A stretch of 64,000 nucleotides of DNA from Mycetocola spongiae (GCF_020424085.1 NZ_CP080203.1:2852001-2916000), one strand, 5' to 3'. Shown: positions 23,842-33,085, counted from the first letter of the stretch. Numbers and translations are program-made. Notes: generated by a model from the sequence alone, not told the origin.

Positions 23842-24579
23842 ATGACACAGACCAAAAAACGCTATGGACTGAGCACGCTTTTGCTCACGGCAATCACGGC
23901 CGCCGCGGCCGGTGCCGTGGTCACGGCCGTGGTGATCGCCTCCCTGACCCCGGCCACCGAGGCCCCGGTTGCCGGGCCCACCGCGGGCGCCACCCCGGGG
24001 GCGACCACGGCCGCACCCGCGCCGCAGGTGCCCGATCTGGCCCGCCGCGTGCAGGGCGACCCGCTGGCCATCGGCAGCGTGGATGCCCCCGTGGTCATGA
24101 TCGAGTACTCGGATTATCGCTGCCCGTATTGCAGCCTATTCTCGCGGGATATCCTGCCCACGCTGATCGATACCTATGTGGCCGATGGCACGCTGCGCAT
24201 CGAGTGGCGCGATCTGCCGATCTTCGGGGAGCAGTCCGAGGCCGCCGCGATGGCGGGCCGGGCCGCGGGCGAACAGGGGAAGTTCTGGGAGTATCAGCAC
24301 GCGCTGCACGCCGAGGCACCCGAGCGTGGCCACCCCGATCTGCCGCGCGAGAAGCTGATCGCGCTCGCGAGCGCCGCGGGGGTTCCCGATCTGGCGGCAT
24401 TTGAGACCGCAATGGATAATCCCGCGCACGCCCAGGCCATTGGCGCGGATGTGCGCGAGGCGCAGTCGCTGGGGATCACCGGTACCCCGGCATTCCTGAT
24501 CGGCGGCGAGGCGATGAGCGGAATGCAGCCGATGGAAATCTTCCAGGCCGCCATCGAGAGGCAGGCGGCGCGCCCGTGA
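23842..24579 (+). CDS. Membrane-anchored DsbA-family thiol oxidoreductase
   Basis: A 245-residue protein with an N-terminal transmembrane anchor (about residues 12-35), an Ala/Pro/Thr-rich extracytoplasmic linker and a DsbA-type thioredoxin fold. The active site is RCPYCSLF near residue 94 and the cis-Pro segment is GITGTPAFLIGG. It should form or rearrange disulfides in exported proteins. Its stop overlaps the CcdA-like gene (GTGA), so the two form an extracytoplasmic thiol-redox pair. Nearby exported proteins with paired Cys are potential clients, but this is inference. Confidence 0.9.
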   Translation: MTQTKKRYGLSTLLLTAITAAAAGAVVTAVVIASLTPATEAPVAGPTAGATPGATTAAPAPQVPDLARRVQGDPLAIGSVDAPVVMIEYSDYRCPYCSLFSRDILPTLIDTYVADGTLRIEWRDLPIFGEQSEAAAMAGRAAGEQGKFWEYQHALHAEAPERGHPDLPREKLIALASAAGVPDLAAFETAMDNPAHAQAIGADVREAQSLGITGTPAFLIGGEAMSGMQPMEIFQAAIERQAARP

Positions 24580-25430
24580 GCATCGGCCTCGCCGGGGCCT
24601 TCCTCGGGGGAATGCTGGCGCTGCTGAGCCCGTGTTCGGTGATGCTGCTGCCCTCGTTTTTTGCCTATGCGTTCTCCTCGCGCACGCAGCTTTTTGCGCG
24701 CACCCTGATCTTTTTTCTGGGCCTGATCACGGCCCTGGTTCCGGTGGGGATCTTCGCCGGGAGTCTCGGTGCGCTGGTCATGGATCACCGCGCAGTGATC
24801 GTGGGGATCGCCGCGATCCTGATCATTCTTTTTGGGGTGGCCCAGCTCTCGGGTATGCGGCTGCGCCTGCCGAGCCTGCGCCAGCGCGAGGGCACGGGGG
24901 TGCTCTCGGTATATATCCTGGGCATCGCATTTGGTGTGGCCGGCACGTGTTCGGGGCCCGTGCTGGGCGCGATCCTGACCGTCGCGGCGCTCGGCGGGAA
25001 CGCCGCCTATGGTGGGCTGCTGCTCGCCGTATATGCCGCCGGGATGGCCGTGCCGATGTTTATCCTGGCGCTGCTCTGGGACGGCCTGGACCTGGGCCGC
25101 AGCCGCTGGTTGCGGCCGCGTCCCGTGGTGATTGGGCGCTGGAAAACCACCGTGCTGGAGCTGGTCTCCGGGGTCTTGATGATCGGGATCGGTGTGCTGA
25201 TGCTGCTCACCGAGGGCACCGCGGGCCTGGGAGGGATGCTCACCATCACGCAGCAATTTGCCGCGGAACAGTGGGCCTCGCGCGCGGGATCGCGCGTGGG
25301 CGACCTCGCGTTCCTGGCGCTTGCCGTGCTGGTGATTGGGCTGGTGATCGCGTGGCGAATCGTGATTCGCCGCGGCCGAGCCGAGGCCCGCGCCGAGGCC
25401 CGCGCCGAGGCCCAGGACGCCGCCAACTAG
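24576..25430 (+). CDS. ccdA: CcdA/DsbD-like transmembrane thiol-reductant protein
   Basis: A 284-residue membrane protein with six or more hydrophobic segments. It has FLGGMLALLSPCSVMLLPSFFAY in helix 1 and FGVAGTCSGPVLGAIL in helix 4, the paired Cys-containing helices that carry electrons across the membrane. It moves reducing power from cytoplasmic thioredoxin to extracytoplasmic partners. GTG start at 24576, four-base overlap with the DsbA-like gene. The C-terminus is a low-complexity Arg/Ala/Glu repeat (RAEARAEARAEAQ). No cytochrome-c maturation genes are visible, so the DsbA-like neighbour is the likely partner. Confidence 0.88.
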   Translation: MSIGLAGAFLGGMLALLSPCSVMLLPSFFAYAFSSRTQLFARTLIFFLGLITALVPVGIFAGSLGALVMDHRAVIVGIAAILIILFGVAQLSGMRLRLPSLRQREGTGVLSVYILGIAFGVAGTCSGPVLGAILTVAALGGNAAYGGLLLAVYAAGMAVPMFILALLWDGLDLGRSRWLRPRPVVIGRWKTTVLELVSGVLMIGIGVLMLLTEGTAGLGGMLTITQQFAAEQWASRAGSRVGDLAFLALAVLVIGLVIAWRIVIRRGRAEARAEARAEAQDAAN

Positions 25431-25440
25431 ACTTCACTAA

Positions 25441-25459
25441 TGAGGTAAGGCTACGCTAA
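25441..25459. promoter_or_regulatory. DtxR/IdeR-type iron box
   Basis: TGAGGTAAGGCTACGCTAA closely matches the actinobacterial iron-box consensus (TWAGGTTAGSCTAACCTWA). It lies 60 nt before the ATG of the enterochelin-esterase-like gene, so that gene should be repressed in high iron. Confidence 0.75.
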
Positions 25460-25519
25460 GTACAGCCGTCCAGGTGGGCGGTGCTGACCCGGCGAGGCCG
25501 GAGTGTGGAGGCATGCCCG

Positions 25520-26104
25520 ATGAGTGACGGCTCACCCCGGGCGGCGACCGCCAGGGAGCGGGGGAGTGCCCTGCGCCCCGTGGGCGGCGGGATGGTTCCC
25601 GAGCCCCGGCGAATATGCTCGCCGTTGGTGCATCACTGGAATGCCGCGGGGCAGGGCGAGCGCGGCCGGCTCTCGATGGCGCTCATGGCCGCATCCTGGC
25701 CGCTCTATCAGCGCGCGGGGGAGGCGGAGGATTCCGCCTGGATCGTCACGTTCCTGCTGGACGATCCGCTTGCCCTAGCCGCCGTGGTGAGCGCCCGCGG
25801 CCTGGGATCGCCCGCCGGGGCCGCCGATCTGGAGCTCGAGCCGCTGAGCGATACCTCGCTCTGGGTCGCGAGCTTTTCCGTCCCCGCGCGCTGGCATACC
25901 CGCTATGCCCTCGCGGTGCATCATGGCCCGGGCGAGCCCGAGTGGAGGGCCGTCGGTTCGGGGTGGGCGCTGCGGCGCCTCGTCTCCCGGGCGCGGGTAG
26001 ATCCGCGCCGCCCGGGCGCCCCCGCGCCGGAGTGCACCCTCACGGCCACGCCCGATGCGCCGCCGCCCGCGGCCCCCGCCGGCGGATATCCGCGCGGACT
26101 CTAG
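25520..26104 (+). CDS. Stand-alone enterochelin-esterase N-terminal domain-like protein
   Basis: A 194-residue protein read from ATG 25520 with GGAGG (25507-25511) upstream. The central part (WPLYQRAGEAEDSAWIVTFLLDDPLALAAVVS, then SLWVASFSVPARWHTRYAL) resembles the N-terminal beta-sandwich of Fes/IroD ferric-enterobactin esterases. The alpha/beta-hydrolase domain with its Ser-His-Asp triad is missing, and the protein ends in a Pro/Ala tail. It is preceded by an IdeR box, which supports an iron role. It might bind siderophore without hydrolysis or be a shortened relic. The stop overlaps that of the convergent MFS gene within CTAG. Confidence 0.6.
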   Translation: MSDGSPRAATARERGSALRPVGGGMVPEPRRICSPLVHHWNAAGQGERGRLSMALMAASWPLYQRAGEAEDSAWIVTFLLDDPLALAAVVSARGLGSPAGAADLELEPLSDTSLWVASFSVPARWHTRYALAVHHGPGEPEWRAVGSGWALRRLVSRARVDPRRPGAPAPECTLTATPDAPPPAAPAGGYPRGL

Positions 26105-27321
26105 GCGCCACCGCGCGCGGGAGTGCGCCGGGGGTGGGCCTCGCCGATGCGCCGATCGCGACCCGCGAGTGCGCCCGCAATGGCCTGCGCCACCAGGATA
26201 ATCAGCAGGGTCAGGAGCGGAATATCCCAGCCCCGTGTGGCATCGTGCAGCAGGCCAATCGCGATCGGCCCCAGCGCGGCAAACGTATAGCCCACCGCCT
26301 GCGCCATACCCGAGAGCGCGGCGGCCTGATGGTGATCCACCGCGCGCAGGCCAAAGAGCGAGAGTGCGATCACGATCGTGGATCCGCAGCCGAGCCCAAT
26401 AAAGGCCACCCAGATCGCTGCGTTCCCGGGGGCCAGCGCGAGCCCGATCACCCCCACCGCCGCGAGGGCGGTCACGACCACCGCGAGCAGGCTCTGCGAA
26501 CGCGTGCGCTGCAGGATTGCGGCGGTCAGAATATTGGCCAATACCCCAAAGAGCTGCATCTCCAGCAGGTGCAGGCCCGCGGTACCCGCGCCGATCCCGG
26601 CGGAGCGCTCGATCGAGGGAAGCCAGGTGATTGCGGCATAAAACAGCGTGGACTGCAGGCCCATAAAGGCCGTAACCTGCCAGGCGAGCGCGCTGGTCCA
26701 CGGCGAGCGCCGCGGCGTGCTTTCGCCCGCGGGATGCGCGCGCGGCAGGGTGCGGGTGCGTAGCTGCGGCCAGAACACGGCCAGCGCGATCAGTGCGAGT
26801 CCCGCCCAGACCCCGAGCGCCAGTCGCCAGCCCTCGTTTCCCAGGCCCGCGATCGGCACCGCGATCCCCGAGGCGGCGGCCGCGGCCGCACCCTGCACCG
26901 CCGAGTAGAGGCCCGTGACCGAGCCCACCCGATCCGGGAAATCGCGCTTAATCAGCGAGGGCAAAACCACGTTGAGCACCGCGATGGCGATGCCCAGCAG
27001 GGCCGTGCCGAGCCAGATGCCGGGTGCCCACGGGAGAGAGCGAATCACGATGGCCGCGGCCAGGACGGCCAGCGCGAGGCCCAGGGCCCGCTCCATGCCC
27101 ACCCGCGTGGCCAGCACGGGGGCCAGCGGGGAGACCACGGCAAACGCGATCAGCGGGATGCTGATCAGGATCGAGGCGACGGCGGCGCTGATGCCCAGGT
27201 CCGCCTGGATATCGCCGAGCACGGGGCCCACCGCGGTGATTCCGGCGCGTAGATTGGCGCCGACCAGGAGGATGCCCACGAGGAGCAGGCCGGGATGCGG
27301 GCGGGGGAGGGGGGAGGTCAT
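26101..27321 (-). CDS. CynX/NimT-family MFS transporter
   Basis: A 406-residue, twelve-helix MFS protein. The N-terminus LLLVGILLVGANLRAGITAVGPVL is characteristic of the CynX/NimT (cyanate/nitroimidazole) group, whose physiological substrates are mostly unknown. A cytoplasmic loop (RTRTLPRAHPAGESTPRRSP) separates the two six-helix halves. It lies 20 nt downstream of the FadR-type regulator gene in the same direction, so the regulator probably controls this exporter or importer. Confidence 0.85.
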   Translation of the reverse strand: MTSPLPRPHPGLLLVGILLVGANLRAGITAVGPVLGDIQADLGISAAVASILISIPLIAFAVVSPLAPVLATRVGMERALGLALAVLAAAIVIRSLPWAPGIWLGTALLGIAIAVLNVVLPSLIKRDFPDRVGSVTGLYSAVQGAAAAAASGIAVPIAGLGNEGWRLALGVWAGLALIALAVFWPQLRTRTLPRAHPAGESTPRRSPWTSALAWQVTAFMGLQSTLFYAAITWLPSIERSAGIGAGTAGLHLLEMQLFGVLANILTAAILQRTRSQSLLAVVVTALAAVGVIGLALAPGNAAIWVAFIGLGCGSTIVIALSLFGLRAVDHHQAAALSGMAQAVGYTFAALGPIAIGLLHDATRGWDIPLLTLLIILVAQAIAGALAGRDRRIGEAHPRRTPARGGA

Positions 27322-27341
27322 GGGATCCTAGCGGTCGGGGG

Positions 27342-28016
27342 TTAGTGCTGGGTGCGGTGGGCCGCGGCGATCAGGCGTCCGGCCACGGACTCGGCGCGTT
27401 CACTCTCGCCCGAGGCGATCGCACGGAGGAGGTCGCGGTGGGTGGCCCCCTCGGGTTCGGCGAGCGTCTGTAGCGTGTCCAGGCTCACGGTGGTGCCGTC
27501 GAGCTGGGTGGCCACGGCGTCGAGATTGGCATAGAGCTCGGCGAGCAGGCTATTGCCCGATGCCTCGGCGATGATCTGATGGAACGCCGCATCATGGCGC
27601 ACATATTCCGCGACGCTGGGGGCGTGATCGCGGGCATCCAGCGCCTCCTCGAGGGCCGTCAGGGCGGCGGCATCGGCGTGGGTGGCGGCGCGGCCCGCGG
27701 CATATTTTTCCAGCAGGGCGCGTAATTCGCTCAGCTCACCAAGCTGGGTGGGGGTGATCCGGCGACGCAGCACCTCGCCGAGTTCGCTGCGGGCGCGCAC
27801 ATAGGTGCCATCGCCCGCGCGCGCCTCCAGGAGGCCGGCGTAGACGAGGGAGCGCACGGCCTCGCGCACGCTATTGCGGCTGATTCCCCAGCGGGCACCG
27901 AGCTCGGCCTCGGTGGGGATGCGGGTTCCCACGGCCCAGTCGCCCGCGATGATCTGCTCGCGCAATTGCTCGGCGGCCTGGCGGGAGAGCGGGATATTGC
28001 GGCGCGGTTTTTCCAT
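27342..28016 (-). CDS. FadR-subfamily GntR regulator
   Basis: A 224-residue GntR protein with an N-terminal winged helix (RQAAEQLREQIIAGDWAVGTRIPTEAELGARWGISRNSVREAVRSLVYAGLLEARAGDGTYV split over about residues 10-70) and an all-helical FCD ligand domain (ELRALLEKYAAGRAATHADA, HDAAFHQIIAEASGN with metal-site His/Asp). ATG 28016 lies 7 nt from a -10-like TACATT that overlaps the palindrome AATGT-AGG-ACATT, so autoregulation and a leaderless mRNA are plausible. First gene of a two-gene unit with the CynX-type transporter. Confidence 0.88.
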   Translation of the reverse strand: MEKPRRNIPLSRQAAEQLREQIIAGDWAVGTRIPTEAELGARWGISRNSVREAVRSLVYAGLLEARAGDGTYVRARSELGEVLRRRITPTQLGELSELRALLEKYAAGRAATHADAAALTALEEALDARDHAPSVAEYVRHDAAFHQIIAEASGNSLLAELYANLDAVATQLDGTTVSLDTLQTLAEPEGATHRDLLRAIASGESERAESVAGRLIAAAHRTQH

Positions 28017-28023
28017 AGATCCA

Positions 28024-28036
28024 AATGTAGGACATT
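28024..28036. promoter_or_regulatory. Candidate FadR/GntR operator
   Basis: AATGT-AGG-ACATT is a perfect inverted repeat 7 nt upstream of the regulator start and overlapping its minus-strand -10 (TACATT). GntR/FadR operators are often short TNGT/ACNA-type palindromes of this form. The rest of 28037-28301 is GC-rich with a run of GGGCCC-like inverted repeats (28205-28250) and no gene. Confidence 0.5.
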
Positions 28037-28301
28037 AAGCGGAAGGGGGCAACCCCGCGGGAGCCGCTGCCTCCACCGCGGGGGCATCCGGCCCGGCCTA
28101 AGAATCCCATGAGAATCGAGAGATCGGGTTTTTAGCACCCCGGAAGGGGCACATATATTAGGCACACCCGGGTGACGATGCCGGGTCCGATTTGGGGGAA
28201 GCCCGTGGGCCCGTGGCGCTCCCGGGGGCCCGGCGCTCCCGTGGCGGGCCCCCGAATATGCCGCGCCGCGTTATCGTCAGGCGGGCCGATAGGGAGGGTA
28301 T

Positions 28302-29312
28302 ATGTGGGAAACTTCGGGCCGCCTGTTGCGGCTATTAGAACTCTTGCAGACGCACGAGGCCTGGACGGCCCTGGACGTCTCCGAGCGCCTCGGCGTGACC
28401 ACCCGCACGGTGCGCCGCGATATGTCGCGGTTGCGGGATCTGGGCTATCCGATCGTCACCAATTTTGGCTCGGGCGGGGGCTATCTGCTCGAGCCCGGGG
28501 CCGCGGTGCCCCCCGTCCTACTCAACGCCGATGAGGCCGTGGCCGCCCTCCTGGCACTGCGGGCCGCCCAGTATCGCCAGCCCGCCGAAAACGATCTGCT
28601 GCGCAGCGCCAGCGAGAAGCTTGTCCAGACCCTCCCCGGGCGCATCGATACCACCCTGCGCGCGCTGGATCGGCACTCCGGATTCCACTCGCTGGCCGGG
28701 GCCATGGGGCCCGCGGAGGACATCCTCGATATCACGGTTCTGATTCGGCTGGCCCGCGCCTGCCGCGAGCGCCGCCGCGTGGAGGTGAACTATCTTGACC
28801 CCTCGCTCACCCGGATAAATCGCCGCATCGAACCGCTCCGGCTCGCCCATGTGGGGCACTACTGGTATCTGATCGCGTATTGCCTGGACCGGCGCGAGTG
28901 GGCGCTGCTGCGGGTGGACCGCCTACACAACGTGCGTATCACCGAGGCCTCCAGCTTTCCCCGGCATCCTCCCGCACAGGATCTCGACGACTATATCCGG
29001 GTGCGGGTGGGCCCGGATAGCTTCCGGTATAACATCCGGGTCCGGGTCTATGCGGAGGTGCAGTGCGTCTGGCCGTGGGTGCGCTCCCCGCGCGTGCGGG
29101 TGCAGGAGGAGCCCGAGGGCAGCTGCGTGATCCAGGCGGGGGTAGAAAACCTGACGGCGGTGGCGCGCTGGCTGCTGCTGCTGGACGCCGAGGTGGAGGT
29201 GCTGGAGCCCCCGGGCCTGGCCGATGCGTTTCGGGCCCTGGCCGAGCGGGCCCTGCGCGCGGCCGAAACGCCGGATATCCGGGAGGTCGGGGCACGCCGC
29301 CGCCCGGGCTAG
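28302..29312 (+). CDS. WYL-domain transcriptional regulator (YafY/PafC-like)
   Basis: A 336-residue regulator. A winged helix lies at about residues 6-60 (LLRLLELLQTHEAWTALDVSERLGVTTRTVRRDMSRLRDLGYPI), and a WYL domain at about 140-215 with the hallmark HYWYLIAYCLDRREWALLRVDR. A WCX-like C-terminal extension follows. WYL domains bind nucleic-acid or small-molecule ligands and often control stress or defence genes. It stands alone and meets the Lrp gene tail to tail, so its target is not evident from the neighbourhood. Confidence 0.88.
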   Translation: MWETSGRLLRLLELLQTHEAWTALDVSERLGVTTRTVRRDMSRLRDLGYPIVTNFGSGGGYLLEPGAAVPPVLLNADEAVAALLALRAAQYRQPAENDLLRSASEKLVQTLPGRIDTTLRALDRHSGFHSLAGAMGPAEDILDITVLIRLARACRERRRVEVNYLDPSLTRINRRIEPLRLAHVGHYWYLIAYCLDRREWALLRVDRLHNVRITEASSFPRHPPAQDLDDYIRVRVGPDSFRYNIRVRVYAEVQCVWPWVRSPRVRVQEEPEGSCVIQAGVENLTAVARWLLLLDAEVEVLEPPGLADAFRALAERALRAAETPDIREVGARRRPG

Positions 29313-29325
29313 CGCGCCCGGCGGG

Positions 29326-30354
29326 CTAAAAGATCACGCCGGATTCGAGTACGCGCGCGGGCAGGCGCGGCAGCGTGGGCTCGCCCACCGCGGCCCCGTC
29401 CTCGTCGAGCATCCAACCGATGCGCTTCACAAAGCGCAGCGTGAGGGTGCTCTCCACCAGCTCGATCTCGGGGGCCAGCTTCAGGATCGAGAGCTCCCCC
29501 GTGAGCACATCGCTCACCGAGCGCAGCCACATCACGATCGTAAAATTGGTGGTGCCCGTGGTGGAGGCGCAGAAGCGCACATTGGGGTGGCGGCGCAGCG
29601 CCTGGGCCGCCGCCGCATGCTCACCCGCGGGCAGCCGCCCGAACCACTGAATACTCACCGGGAAACCCGATTCGGACTGCGCGATCTCGCAGCGAAACGT
29701 GAGCACATTGCTTCGCAGTACCCGGTTAAGCTGCCGGCTCGCGGTGGTCGGATGCACCCCGATGGCGCGGGCAATCTGCGCGGCCGAGGCCCGCCCATCG
29801 CGCACCAGCTCGTGCACCACGCGCCAGTGGCTCGCGGGAAGCGGGTCGCGGTGCGGTTCGGGGGCGGGGTTCAGGGCCCGCAAGGCCACCTCCTGCGCGC
29901 GATCCAGCGTGTTCAGATGCCAGGTTTGCCCGCCCGCGTGCAGTGCCGTGCACACCGATACCTGGTATTTGGTGATGCCCGGGATTTGCGTGATCATGGG
30001 CATCACATCGCGGCCCAGCTCGGCCAGGGACGGGGCGATTACGGTCAGCATCAGGTCGCGATTACGCGCCGATTCCTCCACCGAGGCCACCTCGGGAATC
30101 GCGCATACCCGCTCCAGGATTACCCGTTTTTGATCCAGGGAACACTCCAGCTCGACAAACGAGAGTGAGGTCTCCATCGAGGTGCCCACGAGGTTGCCGG
30201 TGACCCAGGCCAGGCCCGACTCGCGCAGCCGCTCCCAGCGCCCGGCGAGCGTGGTGGGATGGGTGCCCAGCACATCGGCCAGTTGCGCCCATGTGGCGCG
30301 CGGGGCCAGCTGGAGGGCGTGAATCAGCGTGAGGTCCTCCTCGCGAAGACGCAT
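29326..30354 (-). CDS. Lrp/AsnC-family regulator, double-length form
   Basis: A 342-residue protein containing two AsnC units. HTH 1 is at about residues 5-50 (DLTLIHALQLAPRATWAQLADVLGTHPTTLAGRWERL) and HTH 2 at about 175-215 (HWRVVHELVRDGRASAAQIARAIGVHPTTASRQLNRVL); each is followed by a RAM-type ligand-binding region. Ordinary Lrp proteins have one unit (about 150 residues). It is divergent from the M20 amidohydrolase-MFS-glutaminase genes and is the obvious candidate regulator, sensing an amino acid or derivative. Confidence 0.87.
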   Translation of the reverse strand: MRLREEDLTLIHALQLAPRATWAQLADVLGTHPTTLAGRWERLRESGLAWVTGNLVGTSMETSLSFVELECSLDQKRVILERVCAIPEVASVEESARNRDLMLTVIAPSLAELGRDVMPMITQIPGITKYQVSVCTALHAGGQTWHLNTLDRAQEVALRALNPAPEPHRDPLPASHWRVVHELVRDGRASAAQIARAIGVHPTTASRQLNRVLRSNVLTFRCEIAQSESGFPVSIQWFGRLPAGEHAAAAQALRRHPNVRFCASTTGTTNFTIVMWLRSVSDVLTGELSILKLAPEIELVESTLTLRFVKRIGWMLDEDGAAVGEPTLPRLPARVLESGVIF

Positions 30355-30383
30355 CGTGACCCCTTTCCGTATGCAGTGAATCT

Positions 30384-30399
30384 TAGTATTTTAAAGCTA
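30384..30399. promoter_or_regulatory. Lrp-box-like AT palindrome in divergent region
   Basis: TAGTATTTTAAAGCTA resembles the Lrp box pattern (YAG...CTR around an AT core) and sits in the 145-nt gap between the lrp-like gene and the amidohydrolase gene, close to the lrp start. One base longer than the classical 15-bp box. Confidence 0.4.
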
Positions 30400-30499
30400 T
30401 TCTGCACGATTCCATAAAATACAGGGAAAGCAGCGCAGTCTATTTCAGAATGGAGGTCACGCGTACACCGCCCCCAATGTTGAGAAAGCGATCGAGACG

Positions 30500-31753
30500 A
30501 TGACCCATTTGGCACCCACGCCGGGCCAGGACGGCGCGACCACGGTCGCCCCCACCGATTTCGCCCGCATTGCCGCCGATGCCATTCGGCTGCGCCGCGA
30601 ACTGCACCGCCGCCCGGAGGTGGGCCTGGACCTGCCCGAGACCCGCGCCACGCTGCTGCGCGAGCTCGAGGGCCTCGGGCTGGAGATTTCGCTCGGCGAA
30701 GGATGCACCTCGATCACCGCGGTGCTGCGCGGCGGCGCCCCCACCGTATCCCCGGCCCCCGTGGTGCTGCTGCGCGCCGATATGGACGGGCTGCCCGTGC
30801 GCGAGGATACCGGCGTGGACTTCGCCTCGGAGATCCCCGGCGCGATGCACGCCTGTGGCCACGACCTGCACATGGCGATGCTGATCGGCGCGACCCGCGT
30901 CCTCGCCGCCCGCCGGGACAGCCTCGCGGGCGATGTGATCCTCATGTTCCAGCCCGGCGAGGAGGGCTTCGACGGGGCCTCCGTCATGATCCGCGAGGGC
31001 GTCCTGGAGGCCGCGGGCCCGCGCCCGCTCGCCGCCTATGCGCTGCACGTCTTCTCCTCCGGCACCGAAAACGGCCGCTTTGCGCTGCGCCCCGGCACCA
31101 TCATGTCGGCCTCCGATGTGCTCGCCGTAACCGTGCGCGGCCAGGGCGGGCACGGCTCCACACCGTATCGCGCCAAGGACCCCGTGACCGCCGCGGCCGA
31201 GATGATCACCGCGCTTCAGGTCATGATCACCCGCACCTTTGACGTATTTGATCCCGCCGTGATCTCGGTGGGGGTGCTGTCGGCGGGCATCGCCGAGAAC
31301 GTCATCCCCGATCGTGCCGAGTTCCGCGCCACCGTGCGCACCTTCTCGGTGGCCGCCCGCGAGAAGATGATGGCCACTGTGCCCGATCTGCTCCGCGGCA
31401 TCGCCTCGGCCCACGGCGTGGAGGTGGACGTGGACTATGTGCCCGGCTATCCGCCCACCGTGAACGACCCGGAGGAAACCCGCTTTGCCGAGGCCGCCAT
31501 CGTGGCGCTTGGTGGACCCGAAGCCCTCGCCGTACTCGATCACCCCATGAGTGCCTCCGAGGACTTCTCCCGCGTGCTGGAGGAGGTGCCCGGGGCCTTT
31601 ATTGGGCTCGGCGCCATCCCCATCGGGGACGATGTCTCCTCCGCCGCCTATAACCACTCACCGCACGCCGTCTTCGACGACGAGGTGGTACCGCGGGGCA
31701 TCGAGCTCCTCACCCACCTCGCCGTGACCCGGCTGGCCGCGGGCATTTCCTAG
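30500..31753 (+). CDS. M20-family amidohydrolase (hippurate/N-acyl-amino-acid hydrolase type)
   Basis: A 417-residue M20D peptidase-like hydrolase. Metal ligands are visible as HACGHDLHM (about residues 114-122), QPGEEG (about 152-157), ALHV and the C-terminal NHSPHA; a dimerisation/lid domain lies between about 200 and 315 (GGHGSTPYRAKDP). The family removes acyl groups from N-acyl amino acids or indole conjugates. It is followed after 42 nt by an MFS transporter and then glutaminase, suggesting use of acylated amino acids such as acyl-glutamine. Start ATG 30500 has only a weak GAG upstream. Confidence 0.87.
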   Translation: MTHLAPTPGQDGATTVAPTDFARIAADAIRLRRELHRRPEVGLDLPETRATLLRELEGLGLEISLGEGCTSITAVLRGGAPTVSPAPVVLLRADMDGLPVREDTGVDFASEIPGAMHACGHDLHMAMLIGATRVLAARRDSLAGDVILMFQPGEEGFDGASVMIREGVLEAAGPRPLAAYALHVFSSGTENGRFALRPGTIMSASDVLAVTVRGQGGHGSTPYRAKDPVTAAAEMITALQVMITRTFDVFDPAVISVGVLSAGIAENVIPDRAEFRATVRTFSVAAREKMMATVPDLLRGIASAHGVEVDVDYVPGYPPTVNDPEETRFAEAAIVALGGPEALAVLDHPMSASEDFSRVLEEVPGAFIGLGAIPIGDDVSSAAYNHSPHAVFDDEVVPRGIELLTHLAVTRLAAGIS

Positions 31754-31795
31754 CCCGCGCCCGCGCCTATCCCAACCCCCATCGAAGGACCTGGA

Positions 31796-33085
31796 ATGAC
31801 AAAAACCTCTCTTAGCCCCGAGAAATCGCAGCGTCGCGATCATCGCCGGACCCTCATCGGGACCGGTGTGGGCAATGCGCTGGAATGGTACGACTGGAAC
31901 GTTTATGCGGCGTTCACGGTTTTTATCGCCGCGCAGATCTTTAATAACGACAACCCCACCTCGGCCGTGCTGGCCACCCTCGCGATCTTCGCGGTGGGCT
32001 TTGTGGCCCGCCCGTTTGGTGGGTTCCTCTTTGGCTGGATCGCCGACCGCCGCGGCCGCAAGTTCTCGCTGATGCTCGCGATTGCGCTGGCCTCGCTGGG
32101 CAGCCTGATGATCGGCCTGACCCCCACGTTTGAGACCGCGGGAGTCTTCTCCTCGCTGATGCTGCTGGTGGCCCGCCTGATGCAGGGACTCGCCCACGGT
32201 GGCGAGCTGCCCTCCGCGCAGACCTATCTCTCGGAGGCAGCCCCGCGCGAGCGCCGCGGGCTGTGGTCCAGCTGGATGTACATCACCGGAACCTTCGGAA
32301 TCCTCTTTGGTCTGCTCGTGGGCGCGGTGCTGAATAGCACCATGAGCGCGCAGGCGATGGACGACTTCGGTTGGCGCATCCCGTTCCTGCTGGGTGCCGT
32401 ATTTGGCCTGTTCTCGCTGTATATGCGCAGCGGAATGAAGGAGTCCGAGGTCTTTGAGAAGAACCTCGCCGAGAAGCGCGCACACGATCCCGTCTGGCCG
32501 CAGATCTATCGCCACCGCAAGGCGGCCATGCAGGTTATCGGTATGACCCTGGGTATCACCGTGGCCTATTACGCCTGGGCCATTAACGCCCCCGCGTTTG
32601 CTGCCTCTAGCCTTGGCATCGACCGCGGCCAGACGCTGTGGGCCGGCATCATCTGCAACCTGGTCTTTATGGCCGCACTGCCGCTGTGGGGAATGCTCTC
32701 CGATAAGATCGGCCGCCGCCCCGTGCTGCTGGTGGGTACCCTCGGTTCCGCCATCGCGTATTTCCCGATGGTCTTCCTGCTGCAGGATTCGATGTGGCAG
32801 CTGATCGCCTCGATGAGCGTGATGCTGATCGCCCTCTCGGCGTTCCTCGCGATCGCCCCGGCCGTTTATGCCGAGCTGTTCCCGACCAGCGTGCGCGCGG
32901 TGGGTGTGGGCCTGCCCTATGCCCTGTGTGTGGCACTATTTGGTGGAACCGCCCCGTATCTGCAGGTATGGATGGGATCGCAGTTTGGTCATACAGCCTT
33001 CGCGATCTATGCGGTGGCACTGCTGCTGATCTCCACCGTATTTGTCTGGTTCCTGCCGGAAACCAAGGCCAAGAACCTGGCCTAG
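31796..33085 (+). CDS. MHS-family MFS transporter (ShiA/ProP-like)
   Basis: A 429-residue, twelve-helix transporter with the metabolite:H+ symporter marks: RTLIGTGVGNALEWYDWNVYAAFTVF at the N-terminus, then GWIADRRGRKFSL after helix 2 and the paired loop SDKIGRRPVLL after helix 8. Members move shikimate, proline, citrate or related carboxylates with protons. Placement between an N-acyl-amino-acid hydrolase and glutaminase suggests uptake of the acylated substrate. A striking hairpin with a duplicated arm follows at 33114. Confidence 0.88.
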   Translation: MTKTSLSPEKSQRRDHRRTLIGTGVGNALEWYDWNVYAAFTVFIAAQIFNNDNPTSAVLATLAIFAVGFVARPFGGFLFGWIADRRGRKFSLMLAIALASLGSLMIGLTPTFETAGVFSSLMLLVARLMQGLAHGGELPSAQTYLSEAAPRERRGLWSSWMYITGTFGILFGLLVGAVLNSTMSAQAMDDFGWRIPFLLGAVFGLFSLYMRSGMKESEVFEKNLAEKRAHDPVWPQIYRHRKAAMQVIGMTLGITVAYYAWAINAPAFAASSLGIDRGQTLWAGIICNLVFMAALPLWGMLSDKIGRRPVLLVGTLGSAIAYFPMVFLLQDSMWQLIASMSVMLIALSAFLAIAPAVYAELFPTSVRAVGVGLPYALCVALFGGTAPYLQVWMGSQFGHTAFAIYAVALLLISTVFVWFLPETKAKNLA

